Assembly: GCA_963657295.1 (NCBI GenBank)
Contig: CAVKMX010000012.1
Location: 1 to 29,231, forward strand
Length of the DNA stretch: 29,231 bases
Origin: CAG-791 sp963657295
GTDB taxonomy: Bacteria; Bacillota; Clostridia; Lachnospirales; Lachnospiraceae
Direction: 5' to 3'
Positions 15,986 to 24,101 of this stretch are shown one piece after another. The position numbers and the translations under genes are program-made. Every line of letters starts with the position of its first letter. Positions within the stretch are counted from its first letter, which is position 1. The notes under the pieces were generated by a model. That model saw only the letters and a program-made list of their open reading frames with translations, was not told the DNA's origin and did not search any database.

Positions 15986-17985
15986 AATTACGCTGCAGGC
16001 GCCGGCGGGACGCTGTCCTTGCCGGCCTATATGGTATTTCGGTGTCTCTGGCGCTGCTGGCCGGGGACATGCTGGAGAAGGAAGGAACCCTGGTCCGCCC
16101 ATCGGGCGGAAGGACTGCGCTGTTCGTTCTGCGTTCCCTTCTCCTTGCGGCCGCGGTGCTGCTCTTCTGGCGTGTAATGGACCGGCGGAGGGTGCATCGG
16201 CGGGAAGGCATGGATCCGGCTTCGGCAGGAGCGGACCGCCCGGGAAAAGGGCGGGGACGGAGAGAACGGCGGGAGAGCCGTCGGCCGTTCGGGGAGAAAT
16301 TCTGCGGGCTGCGGCACCGCAGGCTCCTCCTGTGGACTCTTTTTATGGCTGTGCAGCTGATCTCTCTGCTGGCCGTGTATCCGGGGTTCTTTGTCTATGA
16401 TGCGGCCGAAGAGCTGAGCATGGTGCAGACAAGGGCCTTTACAACACACCATCCCCTTTTGCATGTGCTCCTTCTGGGCGGCAGCATTCTTGCTGTGCAT
16501 AAGGTGACAAATTCCTACAACCTTGGAATTTTCTGCTATCTTCTGTTCCAGATGGCAGTCATGGACGGTATCTTCGTCCTTCTGACAGAGGAAATTGCAC
16601 TGCCGTTCTCCGCACGGAGGCTGCAGCCGGATCGGGAGAGACCGGACGGCGCAGCCGGAGAGCGGGACGGTCATGAGCCGCAGACTGCGCCGGAGAACGG
16701 AAGGCAGAGCGGCTCGCGGGGAGCTGCCGCAGCAGCGGCTCTGTGGCTGCTGCTGTGCCCTGTGGTCACAATGTTCACCCTGTGCACCTGCAAGGACGGC
16801 CTGTTCGCGGCAACGCTGCTCGGCATGATCCTTTTCCTGCGGCGCCTGCCGGAGAACGGCCTGTCGTGGAGAGAGCCGTCTGTGAGAGGCTTTGTTCTGT
16901 TCGCCGTGCTGATGATGCTGCTGCGCAACAACGGCAGTTATGCATATGCGGCCTTCGTGCTGCTCCTTGCGGCCGCCGCGGGCTTCCGCCGCCTTTTCGG
17001 CAGAGGACGAGAGGAAAAACATGCGGAACCGGACGCTGCAGAGCCGGAAAGCACGGGGGAGAGATGCTACAGAAAAGAACTGACCGGAGTAGTCAATAAA
17101 GCGGTGCTGTACCTGCTGCCGCTCTTTCTCTACGCGCTGCTCTCAGAAGGGCTGGTCCTTGCAACGGGCGCTTCGCACGCGGAGAGCCAGGAGATCCTGA
17201 CCGTGCCGATCATGCAGCTGGCCCGCGTGTGGAATGCCGATCCGTCCGCCTTTGATGAGGACGAAAGGCAGCTGATGCTGCAGCTGATGGAGGAGGACGG
17301 GGATTCATCGTCAGCATCCGGACAGGAAGAGAATACACAGGAGGATACGCAGGAGGAGAACACGGCGGACGCACAGCTGCAGACGCAGAGCGGCTGGGAT
17401 TACTACAATCCGGTGCTCTCGGATCAGGTGAAGCTCCGCTTCCGAAGTGATTACTACCGGTCGCATCGGGGTGACTTCTGGAGGCTGTGGCTTTCCAAGG
17501 GCCTGGAGCATCCCATGAGCTATCTGAATGCCTGGCTCATGACGAGCTATGGCTTCTGGACTCCCGGAGCGGTCATCGACTGCTACAGGGGGAATACGGT
17601 GTTCACCTTCACCTATGAGGACAGCTCCTATTTTGGCTACGAGACGGAGCTGCCGGGAGTCCGCAGGAGCCGGATTCCGGCTCTGGATGCCTGGTTCCGC
17701 TTCCTGTCGCTGGATCCTGCCGCGCAGAAGCTGCCGGTGCTGGGCTGGATCCTTTCGCCCGGCGTAATGTTCTGGGCCCTTGCGGGGTGCCTGCTCACGC
17801 TCCTTCGCAACGGCAGGAGGCGGGAGCTTTGGTGCTATGCGCCGCTTCTGCTGGTGTGGCTGACGGTTCTCCTCGGACCGTGTACATTGCCGCGCTATGT
17901 TGTATACTTATGGTTTGGAATGCCGCTGGCCGCGGCAGATGTGTTGAGAGATTCCCGAGGTATGTATGTCCCAGTCGACGAATAA
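15982..17985 (+). CDS. DUF6020-like polytopic membrane protein, putative GT-C-type enzyme
   Basis: This 667-residue protein starts at ATG 15982 in an ATGA overlap with the previous gene; an in-frame extension upstream runs through that gene and is discarded. After an Arg-rich linker comes LISLLAVYPGFFVYDAAEELSMVQTRAFTTHHPLLHVLLLG. Its outer-loop Asp and HHP pattern is one I associate with DUF6020 proteins of Bacillota, a predicted GT-C-fold family; the name is from memory. CTCKDGLFAATLLGMILFLRR and a C-terminal LPRYVVYLWFGMPLA also fit. An acidic, Ser/Gln/Glu-rich low-complexity stretch (residues 437-471, bases 17290-17394) lies in a predicted outer region. Function is probably transfer of a lipid-linked sugar or another group to the exported polymer; substrate unknown. 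Confidence 0.62.
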   Translation: MKLRCRRRRDAVLAGLYGISVSLALLAGDMLEKEGTLVRPSGGRTALFVLRSLLLAAAVLLFWRVMDRRRVHRREGMDPASAGADRPGKGRGRRERRESRRPFGEKFCGLRHRRLLLWTLFMAVQLISLLAVYPGFFVYDAAEELSMVQTRAFTTHHPLLHVLLLGGSILAVHKVTNSYNLGIFCYLLFQMAVMDGIFVLLTEEIALPFSARRLQPDRERPDGAAGERDGHEPQTAPENGRQSGSRGAAAAAALWLLLCPVVTMFTLCTCKDGLFAATLLGMILFLRRLPENGLSWREPSVRGFVLFAVLMMLLRNNGSYAYAAFVLLLAAAAGFRRLFGRGREEKHAEPDAAEPESTGERCYRKELTGVVNKAVLYLLPLFLYALLSEGLVLATGASHAESQEILTVPIMQLARVWNADPSAFDEDERQLMLQLMEEDGDSSSASGQEENTQEDTQEENTADAQLQTQSGWDYYNPVLSDQVKLRFRSDYYRSHRGDFWRLWLSKGLEHPMSYLNAWLMTSYGFWTPGAVIDCYRGNTVFTFTYEDSSYFGYETELPGVRRSRIPALDAWFRFLSLDPAAQKLPVLGWILSPGVMFWALAGCLLTLLRNGRRRELWCYAPLLLVWLTVLLGPCTLPRYVVYLWFGMPLAAADVLRDSRGMYVPVDE

Positions 17986-19963
17986 ACGGCCGTCTGCCGA
18001 GAACGGATTCAATTATGCCAAGTTCTGGCGGCGCGCCATTTTGATCCTGTACGATATTGTGAGCGTGGTCCTTTCGAGCTACCTGGCTCTTCTGGTGCGC
18101 TACGAATTTCAGAGCACAGCGATTCCGGATTATTTCTATCTGCCTGTGCTGGAGGCCCTGCCGATCACCATTGCCGCCACGCTGGTGCTGTTCTATGTGT
18201 TCCGGCTGTACGACTCGCTCTGGGCCTTCGCGGGGGAGACCGAGCTGCAGAATCTGGTCTTTGCCAATGCGGTGGGGGCGCTCCTGGATGTGGGGATCCT
18301 CCATCTGAACCGCCATGAAACACAGGCAGTGCCGAAGAGTTTCTATTTTCTGTATCTGTTCTTCATGATTTCCTTCTCCTTCGTGAGCCGTTTCTCTTAC
18401 CGGTTCCTGCGGGGGCTCAAGCACAAGAACGCCAACCGCAGCAACGCGATCAACGTGATGATCGTGGGTGCGGGAGAAGCAGGCAACATCATCGTCAAGG
18501 AGATCCTGAATTCACATTATTCCACCATGAACCTGAAGTGTCTCATCGACGATGCGGAGGGGAAATGGGGCAAATATGTGCAGGGCGTCAAGGTGGTGGG
18601 CGGCCGTTATGAGATTCCGGAGGCGGTGGATGCCTATGGAATCGACGAGATCATCATTGCCATTCCTTCCCTGTCCAGAGCAGAGCTGAAGGGCATTCTG
18701 GATATCTGCAAGGAGACCAAGTGCAAGATGCGCACGCTCCCCGGCATCTACCAGCTGGTAAACGGAGAGGTCAGCGTTTCCAAGCTGCATGATGTGGAGG
18801 TGGAGGATCTGCTCGGACGGGACCCGGTTCGCGTCGACATAGATTCCATCATCGGCTATGTGCAGGGAAAGGTGGTCTGTGTCACCGGAGGAGGCGGATC
18901 CATCGGCTCGGAGCTGTGCCGGCAGATTGCGGGGCATAGGCCCAGACAGCTGGTGATCATTGATATCTATGAGAACAGCGCCTATGATGTTCAGCAGGAG
19001 CTGAAGATCAAATATCCCGAGCTCGATCTGGTGGTTCTGGTCGCCTCGGTCCGGAATGTGCAGCGGATCAACTGGATTTTCGAGCATTACCGCCCGGATA
19101 TTGTCTATCATGCCGCGGCCCACAAGCATGTGCCGCTCATGGAGACGAGCCCCTGCGAGGCCATTAAGAACAATGTCTACGGGACCTTCAATACGGCGAT
19201 GGCGGCGGCCTCGTGCGGAACGGAGCGCTTTGTCATGATTTCCACGGACAAGGCGGTGAATCCGACCAACATCATGGGAGCCTCCAAGCGCATCTGCGAG
19301 ATGATCATTCAGGTGTTCAACCGGCATTATGACTGCAATTTTGTCGCCGTCCGGTTCGGCAACGTCCTGGGCTCCAACGGCAGCGTGATCCCGCTGTTCA
19401 AGCGTCAGATTGCGGCGGGAGGTCCGGTGACGGTGACGGACCCCAATATCATCCGCTATTTCATGACCATTCCGGAGGCAGTGTCCCTGGTGCTGCAGGC
19501 GGGCGCCTATGCGAAGGGGGGAGAAATCTTCATTCTGGACATGGGAGAGCCGGTTCGGATCCTGGATCTTGCGGAAAACCTCATCAAGCTCTCCGGCTAT
19601 AAGGTGGGAGAGGACATCCGGATCGAATTCACAGGCCTTCGCCCCGGCGAGAAGCTGTATGAAGAGATGCTCATGAATGAGGAGGGCATGAAGGATACCG
19701 CCAATCGTCAGATTCACATCGGAAAGCCGCTGGAAATCGATGAAGAGCAGTTCTTCGTGCAGCTGCAGCGGCTCAAGGAGGCGGCCTACGAGGAATCCCC
19801 CGCCATCCGGGAGCTGGTGAAGGAGATCGTTCCGACGTACCGCAAGAACACAGATGTGAACCGTGAGAGAATCCACGAGGAAATTGAAAGACAGCAGAAG
19901 CGTGAGGCGTCCGGCTCCGCGGGAGCGGAGCACGAGGCGGAGGTAATCCGCACGCAGCGATGA
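17966..19963 (+). CDS. Membrane-anchored UDP-GlcNAc 4,6-dehydratase (PglF/WbpM/CapD type)
   Basis: This 665-residue protein has four N-terminal membrane segments (roughly 24-150), a Rossmann motif VGAGEAGN near 168, and a C-terminal SDR domain starting TGGGGSIGSEL (first Gly about 308). The SDR active site carries Met437 and Lys441 in NIMGASKR, the Met-x3-Lys form that replaces Tyr-x3-Lys in WbpM/PglF dehydratases. STDKA supplies the Ser/Thr and Asp. The enzyme makes UDP-2-acetamido-2,6-dideoxy-4-hexulose from UDP-GlcNAc, the first step to bacillosamine or QuiNAc. ATG 17966 overlaps the previous gene by 20 bases and has CGAGG just upstream. The PglE-type gene follows within ten bases. An epimerising variant is possible, but the residues favour a dehydratase. 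Confidence 0.9.
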   Translation: MSQSTNKRPSAENGFNYAKFWRRAILILYDIVSVVLSSYLALLVRYEFQSTAIPDYFYLPVLEALPITIAATLVLFYVFRLYDSLWAFAGETELQNLVFANAVGALLDVGILHLNRHETQAVPKSFYFLYLFFMISFSFVSRFSYRFLRGLKHKNANRSNAINVMIVGAGEAGNIIVKEILNSHYSTMNLKCLIDDAEGKWGKYVQGVKVVGGRYEIPEAVDAYGIDEIIIAIPSLSRAELKGILDICKETKCKMRTLPGIYQLVNGEVSVSKLHDVEVEDLLGRDPVRVDIDSIIGYVQGKVVCVTGGGGSIGSELCRQIAGHRPRQLVIIDIYENSAYDVQQELKIKYPELDLVVLVASVRNVQRINWIFEHYRPDIVYHAAAHKHVPLMETSPCEAIKNNVYGTFNTAMAAASCGTERFVMISTDKAVNPTNIMGASKRICEMIIQVFNRHYDCNFVAVRFGNVLGSNGSVIPLFKRQIAAGGPVTVTDPNIIRYFMTIPEAVSLVLQAGAYAKGGEIFILDMGEPVRILDLAENLIKLSGYKVGEDIRIEFTGLRPGEKLYEEMLMNEEGMKDTANRQIHIGKPLEIDEEQFFVQLQRLKEAAYEESPAIRELVKEIVPTYRKNTDVNRERIHEEIERQQKREASGSAGAEHEAEVIRTQR

Positions 19964-19973
19964 GGAAGGATGC

Positions 19974-21113
19974 ATGAGCAAGAAAATTTATCTGTCCAGT
20001 CCGACCATGCACGGCGACGAGCAGCGCTTTGTGCAGGAGGCCTTTGACACCAACTGGGTGGCGCCCCTGGGGCCGAACGTGGATGCCTTTGAAAAAGAGA
20101 TGGCAGCTTATGTCGGAAGAGGGCATGCCGCCGCTCTTTCCGCCGGCACGGCCGCTATCCATCTGGCGGTCCGACTGCTGGGCATTCAGCCCGGGGATGT
20201 CGTGTTCTGTACGTCCATGACCTTTGCGGCGACCTGCAACCCGGTGGCCTATGAGAGAGGACAGCTGGTTTTCATTGATTCGGAAAAGGAGACCTGGAAC
20301 ATGTCTCCCGCCGCACTGCGGCGCGCGTTTGCCAGATATCCGAAGGTGAAGGCGGTGATCTGCGCGGATCTGTACGGGACACCGGCGAAGCTGGATGAAA
20401 TCGCAGAGATCTGCCGGGAGCATGAGACGCCGCTGATTGAGGATGCGGCCGAGGCGCTCGGCAGCAGCTGGAAGGGGAGAAGGTGCGGCTCCTACGGGCA
20501 GTTCGGCATCCTTTCCTTCAACGGCAACAAGATCATCACGACCTCCGGGGGCGGCATGCTGCTGTCCGAGGATGAGGAGGCAATCCGGCATGCCAGGTTC
20601 CTCGCCACGCAGGCCAGAGAGCCGGCCCCCTATTATCTTCATAAGGAGATCGGCTACAATTACCGGATGAGCAATCTTCTGGCAGGGGTAGGCCGCGGGC
20701 AGATGCTGCACCTGGCGGAGCACATCGCAGCCAAGCAGGCAATTTACCGGTATTATCAGGAGGCATTTGCGGACATAGACGCCATTTCCATGAATCCTCT
20801 GGGAGGAGAGGCTGCCGTATGCAACAACTGGCTCTCCTGCATTACCCTGCGGGAGGATGCCGGTGTGCGGCCGATGGACATCTTCCGTGCGCTGCAGGAG
20901 GAGAACATTGATTCCCGTCCCATCTGGAATCCGATGAACAACCAGCCGGTCTACGCAGGCTGTGATTTCATCGCCGATCCGGAGGGAGAGGAGAATGCGA
21001 AGGGCTCGGTGTGCATGGACATTTTCGACCGGGGCCTGTGCCTTCCCTCCGACAACAAGAACACGCGGGAGGATATGGAACGGATCGTTTCGATCATTAA
21101 GGGCCTGTTTTAG
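19974..21113 (+). CDS. pglE: UDP-4-amino sugar aminotransferase (PglE type)
   Basis: This 379-residue PLP enzyme of the DegT/DnrJ/EryC1/StrS family starts at ATG 19974 with GAGGAAGG upstream, ten bases after the dehydratase stop. It shares the PglE pattern: LSSPTMHGDE, NWVAPLGPNVD.FE, ALSAGTAAIHLA.R, DLYGTPAKLDEI.EIC, EDAAEALGSSWKG and SFNGNKIITTSGGGML, with the PLP lysine at Lys186. ATQAREPAPYYLHKEIGYNYRMSN is also typical. It would convert the PglF-type 4-keto product to UDP-2-acetamido-4-amino-2,4,6-trideoxyglucose with glutamate. The next pathway step in Campylobacter is acetylation by PglD, and no hexapeptide-repeat PglD is in the window. Position directly after the dehydratase supports the assignment. 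Confidence 0.88.
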   Translation: MSKKIYLSSPTMHGDEQRFVQEAFDTNWVAPLGPNVDAFEKEMAAYVGRGHAAALSAGTAAIHLAVRLLGIQPGDVVFCTSMTFAATCNPVAYERGQLVFIDSEKETWNMSPAALRRAFARYPKVKAVICADLYGTPAKLDEIAEICREHETPLIEDAAEALGSSWKGRRCGSYGQFGILSFNGNKIITTSGGGMLLSEDEEAIRHARFLATQAREPAPYYLHKEIGYNYRMSNLLAGVGRGQMLHLAEHIAAKQAIYRYYQEAFADIDAISMNPLGGEAAVCNNWLSCITLREDAGVRPMDIFRALQEENIDSRPIWNPMNNQPVYAGCDFIADPEGEENAKGSVCMDIFDRGLCLPSDNKNTREDMERIVSIIKGLF

Positions 21114-21136
21114 TACGGCAGCCGGCTTCTGAATCC

Positions 21137-21162
21137 CCGCGGCCGCGGTCCGGACGTTCCGG
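21137..21162 (+). promoter_or_regulatory. Palindrome and hairpin before the sugar transferase gene
   Basis: CCGCGGCCGCGG (21137-21148) is a perfect 12-base palindrome, and CCGGA (21150-21154) pairs with TCCGG (21158-21162) across CGT. Both sit in the 59-base gap before ATG 21173, just ahead of the weak ribosome site GGGTGAAAAG. Without a T run they are not terminators. A modest effect on translation or mRNA processing is possible. Confidence 0.3.
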
Positions 21163-21172
21163 GTGAAAAGCT

Positions 21173-21856
21173 ATGATCTATCGCAAAATTGTCAAACGGA
21201 TTCTGGATTTCATACTGGCTTTGATCGGACTCATTGTATTGAGTCCGGTCTTTGTCGTTCTGATTCTTCTCGTGCGGACCAGACTGGGAAGCCCTGTTTT
21301 CTTCCATCAGGACCGTCCGGGATACCGGCAGAGGATTTTCCGGCTGCTGAAGTTCCGGACGATGACAGAGGAACGCGGGGCGGACGGGGAGCTCCTGCCG
21401 GATGCGGTGCGCCTCACGGACTTTGGTAAATTCCTGCGCAGGACCAGCCTGGACGAGCTGCCGGAGCTGCTGAATATCCTGAAGGGAGATATGAGCTTCA
21501 TCGGGCCAAGGCCTCTCCTGGTTTCCTATCTCCCGTACTATACCGAGCGGGAGCAGCTGCGCCATGCGGTGCGGCCGGGGCTGACGGGGCTCGCCCAGGT
21601 GAGCGGCCGCAATATGCTGGACTGGGATCGGCGCATGGACAAGGATGTGGAGTATGTGGAGAATCTTTCCTTCGGATTGGATCTTCGCATCATCGGCATG
21701 ACGGTCCGGACCGTGCTGGGGCATTCGGAGCAGGTTGCAGAGGACACCAATGCAGCGGAGGGCAATTTCGCGCAGATCCGCGCCGAACGGCTGCAGGAAA
21801 CCGGAAGGCTGCGGCCGGAGGAAGGAACGGGCGAAGGAGAGAAGGCAACGGTATGA
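21173..21856 (+). CDS. pglC: Undecaprenyl-phosphate sugar phosphotransferase (PglC-type initiating enzyme)
   Basis: This 227-residue protein is the short form of the bacterial sugar transferase family: one membrane-associated N-terminal helix (VKRILDFILALIGLIVLSPVFVVLILLV) and a cytoplasmic catalytic domain. Visible motifs are LLKFRTMTEERG, FLRRTSLDELPELLNILKGDMSFIGPRPLL and AVRPGLTGLAQVSGRN, with the conserved Asp-Glu pair in SLDELPE. The family moves a sugar phosphate from a UDP sugar to undecaprenyl phosphate and so starts repeat-unit assembly. PglF- and PglE-type genes directly upstream make a bacillosamine-like 4-amino sugar the likely substrate. The C-terminal ~40 residues are charged and Glu-rich, beyond the usual ~200-residue core. 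The stop overlaps the next start as ATGA. Confidence 0.87.
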   Translation: MIYRKIVKRILDFILALIGLIVLSPVFVVLILLVRTRLGSPVFFHQDRPGYRQRIFRLLKFRTMTEERGADGELLPDAVRLTDFGKFLRRTSLDELPELLNILKGDMSFIGPRPLLVSYLPYYTEREQLRHAVRPGLTGLAQVSGRNMLDWDRRMDKDVEYVENLSFGLDLRIIGMTVRTVLGHSEQVAEDTNAAEGNFAQIRAERLQETGRLRPEEGTGEGEKATV

Positions 21857-22914
21857 ACGAGGGGCAGGGAACGAACATTCTGATTCTGAGCGCTGGCACC
21901 AGGAACAAGGTGGTGCAGGCCTTCCGGGAGGCAGAGAGGAAGGAGGGGCGCGGCGGACGCGTGGTGGCAACGGATGCCTCTGCGTTGGCTCCTGCCCTGT
22001 ACGATGCGGATAAGGCGTATGTGGTGCCGCGGATCACGGCCCCGGACTACCTGGAGCGCATTCTGGAAATCTGTGAGAGGGAAGAGATCCGCGGCGTTTT
22101 GTCCCTGATTGATCCGGAGCTCTCTCTTCTGGCCGGAGAAAGGAAGCGGTTCGAGGCGGTCGGTGCCGTGCCGGTGGTCTCCTCGTATGAGCTGTGCGAG
22201 ACCTGCCTGGACAAATACCGGATGTACCGCCTGCTGCAGGAGAAGGGAATCCGGACGGCGGACTGCTGGATTACGGAGGCGTCCTTTGCGGAGGCACGGT
22301 CGGCCGGCAGGGTTTCGTATCCGGTCTTTGTCAAGCCGCAGAAGGGGAGCGCGAGCCTGAACATCAATCTCGCGGAGAACGACGAGACCGTGCACACACT
22401 GTTCGGCAATTACGGGGATCTCATGGTGCAGGAGCTGATGCGCGGCCAGGAATACGGGTGCGACCTGTATGTGGATCTCATCTCCGGCCGCTGCACCTCG
22501 CTGTTCCTCAAGAAGAAGCTCCGGATGCGGGCCGGCGAAACGGACAAGTCGGTCTCCGTGCAGGTGCCGGAGCTCTTCCGGAAGCTGGCGTCCTTTGCGG
22601 AGGCGTGCGGCTTCCGCGGCATGATCGACATCGATCTGTTCCACGATGAGCACGGAAGAGAGAACGAGGGTGCGCTCGTCCCGGAGGGAGAGTGGTATCT
22701 CTCGGAGGTGAATCCCCGGTTCGGCGGCGGATATCCGCACGCCTATGCCTGCGGCGTGGATTTCCCGTCCATGGTGCTGCGGAATTTAAGGGGAGAGGAA
22801 AATCCCGTGACCATCGGCGATTATGAGAGCGGCATCTATATGATGAAGTACAATGAAACAGCCATCTGCAGGGAGAATGAGCTGGTGCATCGTTCACCGT
22901 GCAGCGGGACCTGA
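21853..22914 (+). CDS. ATP-grasp ligase (CarB/PylC-like), substrate unknown
   Basis: This 353-residue protein starts in an ATGA overlap with the sugar transferase. It has a preATP-grasp Rossmann-like N-terminus (TNILILSAGTRNKVVQAF, residues ~8-25), the ATP-binding segment YPVFVKPQKGSASLNINLA, the adenine-contact strand VQELMRGQEYGCDLYVD, and the metal-binding end DIDLF then YLSEVNPRFGGGYPHAYACG. ATP-grasp enzymes form amide or similar bonds through an acyl-phosphate. Close packing between the initiating transferase and a PglA-like transferase suggests it acts on the glycan precursor. One option is joining an acid such as an amino acid to the free 4-amino group left by the PglE-type enzyme in the absence of PglD. 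That role is inference. A carbamoyl-phosphate role is unlikely because only one ATP-grasp unit is present. Confidence 0.8.
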   Translation: MNEGQGTNILILSAGTRNKVVQAFREAERKEGRGGRVVATDASALAPALYDADKAYVVPRITAPDYLERILEICEREEIRGVLSLIDPELSLLAGERKRFEAVGAVPVVSSYELCETCLDKYRMYRLLQEKGIRTADCWITEASFAEARSAGRVSYPVFVKPQKGSASLNINLAENDETVHTLFGNYGDLMVQELMRGQEYGCDLYVDLISGRCTSLFLKKKLRMRAGETDKSVSVQVPELFRKLASFAEACGFRGMIDIDLFHDEHGRENEGALVPEGEWYLSEVNPRFGGGYPHAYACGVDFPSMVLRNLRGEENPVTIGDYESGIYMMKYNETAICRENELVHRSPCSGT

Positions 22915-22929
22915 CAGGTACCGATCGGA

Positions 22930-22974
22930 CGGAGGCAGACGGAACGGAGGCAGACCGAATGGAAGCAGACCGCA
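22930..22974 (+). repeat. Three 15-bp tandem repeats spanning a ribosome site and start codon
   Basis: Units 22930-22944, 22945-22959 and 22960-22974 share the pattern CGGAGGCAGACCGAA; units one and two differ at a single base and unit three at a few. They contain two GGAGG ribosome sites (22931-22935 and 22946-22950), and the start ATG (22959-22961) falls at the unit two/three border. In the downstream gene's frame the repeat reads as repeated EAD. A change in copy number would preserve frame. Confidence 0.85.
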
Positions 22975-24101
22975 GAAAAACAATATTGATTCTGGCCAAT
23001 TCCTCGGGAGGCCTGTATGACTTCCGCAATGAGCTGATCCAGAAGCTCCTGAAGGAATATCGGGTGGTGGCGAGTCTTCCCGACAATGTCAAGACGGAGC
23101 TGCTGCAGGAGGAGGGCGTTGTCGTGGAGCATACGCCCATCAACCGCAGAGGCATGAATCCGCTGCAGGACCTGAGGCTCCTGCGGAGCTATCGGCGGCT
23201 TCTTGCCAAATACCGGCCGGCGCTGGTGCTGACCTACACCATCAAGCCGAACGTCTACGGAGGATATGCCTGCCGGAGGGCAGGGGTTCCCTATCTTCCG
23301 ACGATCACAGGGCTTGGCAGCACCTTCCAGAAGAGCGGTCCGCTCCTGTTCCTGGTGGAGAGAATGTACTACCTCGGAATGAAGGGGGCGTCCTGCGTGT
23401 TCTTTCAGAACGAGGAGAACCGTCAGATCTTCCGGAGGGGCGGGCTCGTGAGCGGCCGCGACCGGCTGGTGGCAGGCTCCGGCGTCAACACGAAGGTCTG
23501 GAGACCGATTCCGTATCCGGAGGGAGAGAAGACCAATTTCCTCTACGTGGGGCGGGTCATGAAGGAGAAGGGCATTGAGGAGTTCTTCCGCGCGGCGGAG
23601 GTGATGCACTCCGATCAGGTAACCTTTGCCATCTGCGGCTACTGCGATGAGGACTACCAGTCGGAGCTGAAGGAAAGAAGCTCGCGCGGGGAAATCCTGC
23701 AGCTGGGCTTTCATCCGGACATGCACGAATATTACGCGGGCTGCTCCGCCGTGGTCCTTCCCACCTGGCACGAGGGCATGTCCAACGTGCTGATGGAGGC
23801 CTCCGCGTGCGCGAGGCCGGTGATCGCCTCCAACATTTCGGGCTGCCGTGAGATCTATGAAGACGGTGTGACGGGATACGGCTTTGCACCTCATTCGGCC
23901 AACGAGCTGATCCGCACGCTCCGCCATTTCCTGACGCTGAACCGGAGCCAGAGGGCAGCGATGGGAGCGGCAGCCAGACAGAAGATGGTGGAGGAATTCG
24001 ACCGGGAGCAGGTGGCGGCGGCGTATCTTGAAGAAATTCACAGGGCCATTTACCCGGAAAGCGCAGCGGAGCAGCACATGGAGATGAGAGCGAACGCATG
24101 A
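22959..24101 (+). CDS. GT4 glycosyltransferase (PglA-like)
   Basis: This protein has 380 residues from ATG 22959, chosen because CGGAGG (22945-22950) lies eight bases upstream and homology starts at TILILANSSGGLYDFR. The frame also opens at GTG 22899, which would add a repeat-encoded Glu/Asp-rich tail. The N-terminal half (LYDFRNELIQKLLKEYRVV, YTIKPNVYGGYACRRAGVPYLPTITGLGSTFQ) resembles PglA, which adds an N-acetylhexosamine to bacillosamine. The C-terminal GT-B half has FLYVGRVMKEKGIEEFF and the Glu-x7-Glu motif EGMSNVLME. GT4 enzymes use nucleotide-sugar donors and retain anomeric configuration. In this order it is the natural second-sugar transferase. The stop overlaps the next ATG as ATGA. 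Confidence 0.85.
   Translation: MEADRRKTILILANSSGGLYDFRNELIQKLLKEYRVVASLPDNVKTELLQEEGVVVEHTPINRRGMNPLQDLRLLRSYRRLLAKYRPALVLTYTIKPNVYGGYACRRAGVPYLPTITGLGSTFQKSGPLLFLVERMYYLGMKGASCVFFQNEENRQIFRRGGLVSGRDRLVAGSGVNTKVWRPIPYPEGEKTNFLYVGRVMKEKGIEEFFRAAEVMHSDQVTFAICGYCDEDYQSELKERSSRGEILQLGFHPDMHEYYAGCSAVVLPTWHEGMSNVLMEASACARPVIASNISGCREIYEDGVTGYGFAPHSANELIRTLRHFLTLNRSQRAAMGAAARQKMVEEFDREQVAAAYLEEIHRAIYPESAAEQHMEMRANA

Noticed and set aside
22899..22958. GTG 22899 as the start of the PglA-like gene
   Set aside because: It would overlap the ATP-grasp gene and add a repeat-encoded acidic tail. ATG 22959 has a GGAGG at ideal spacing and homology starts right after it.
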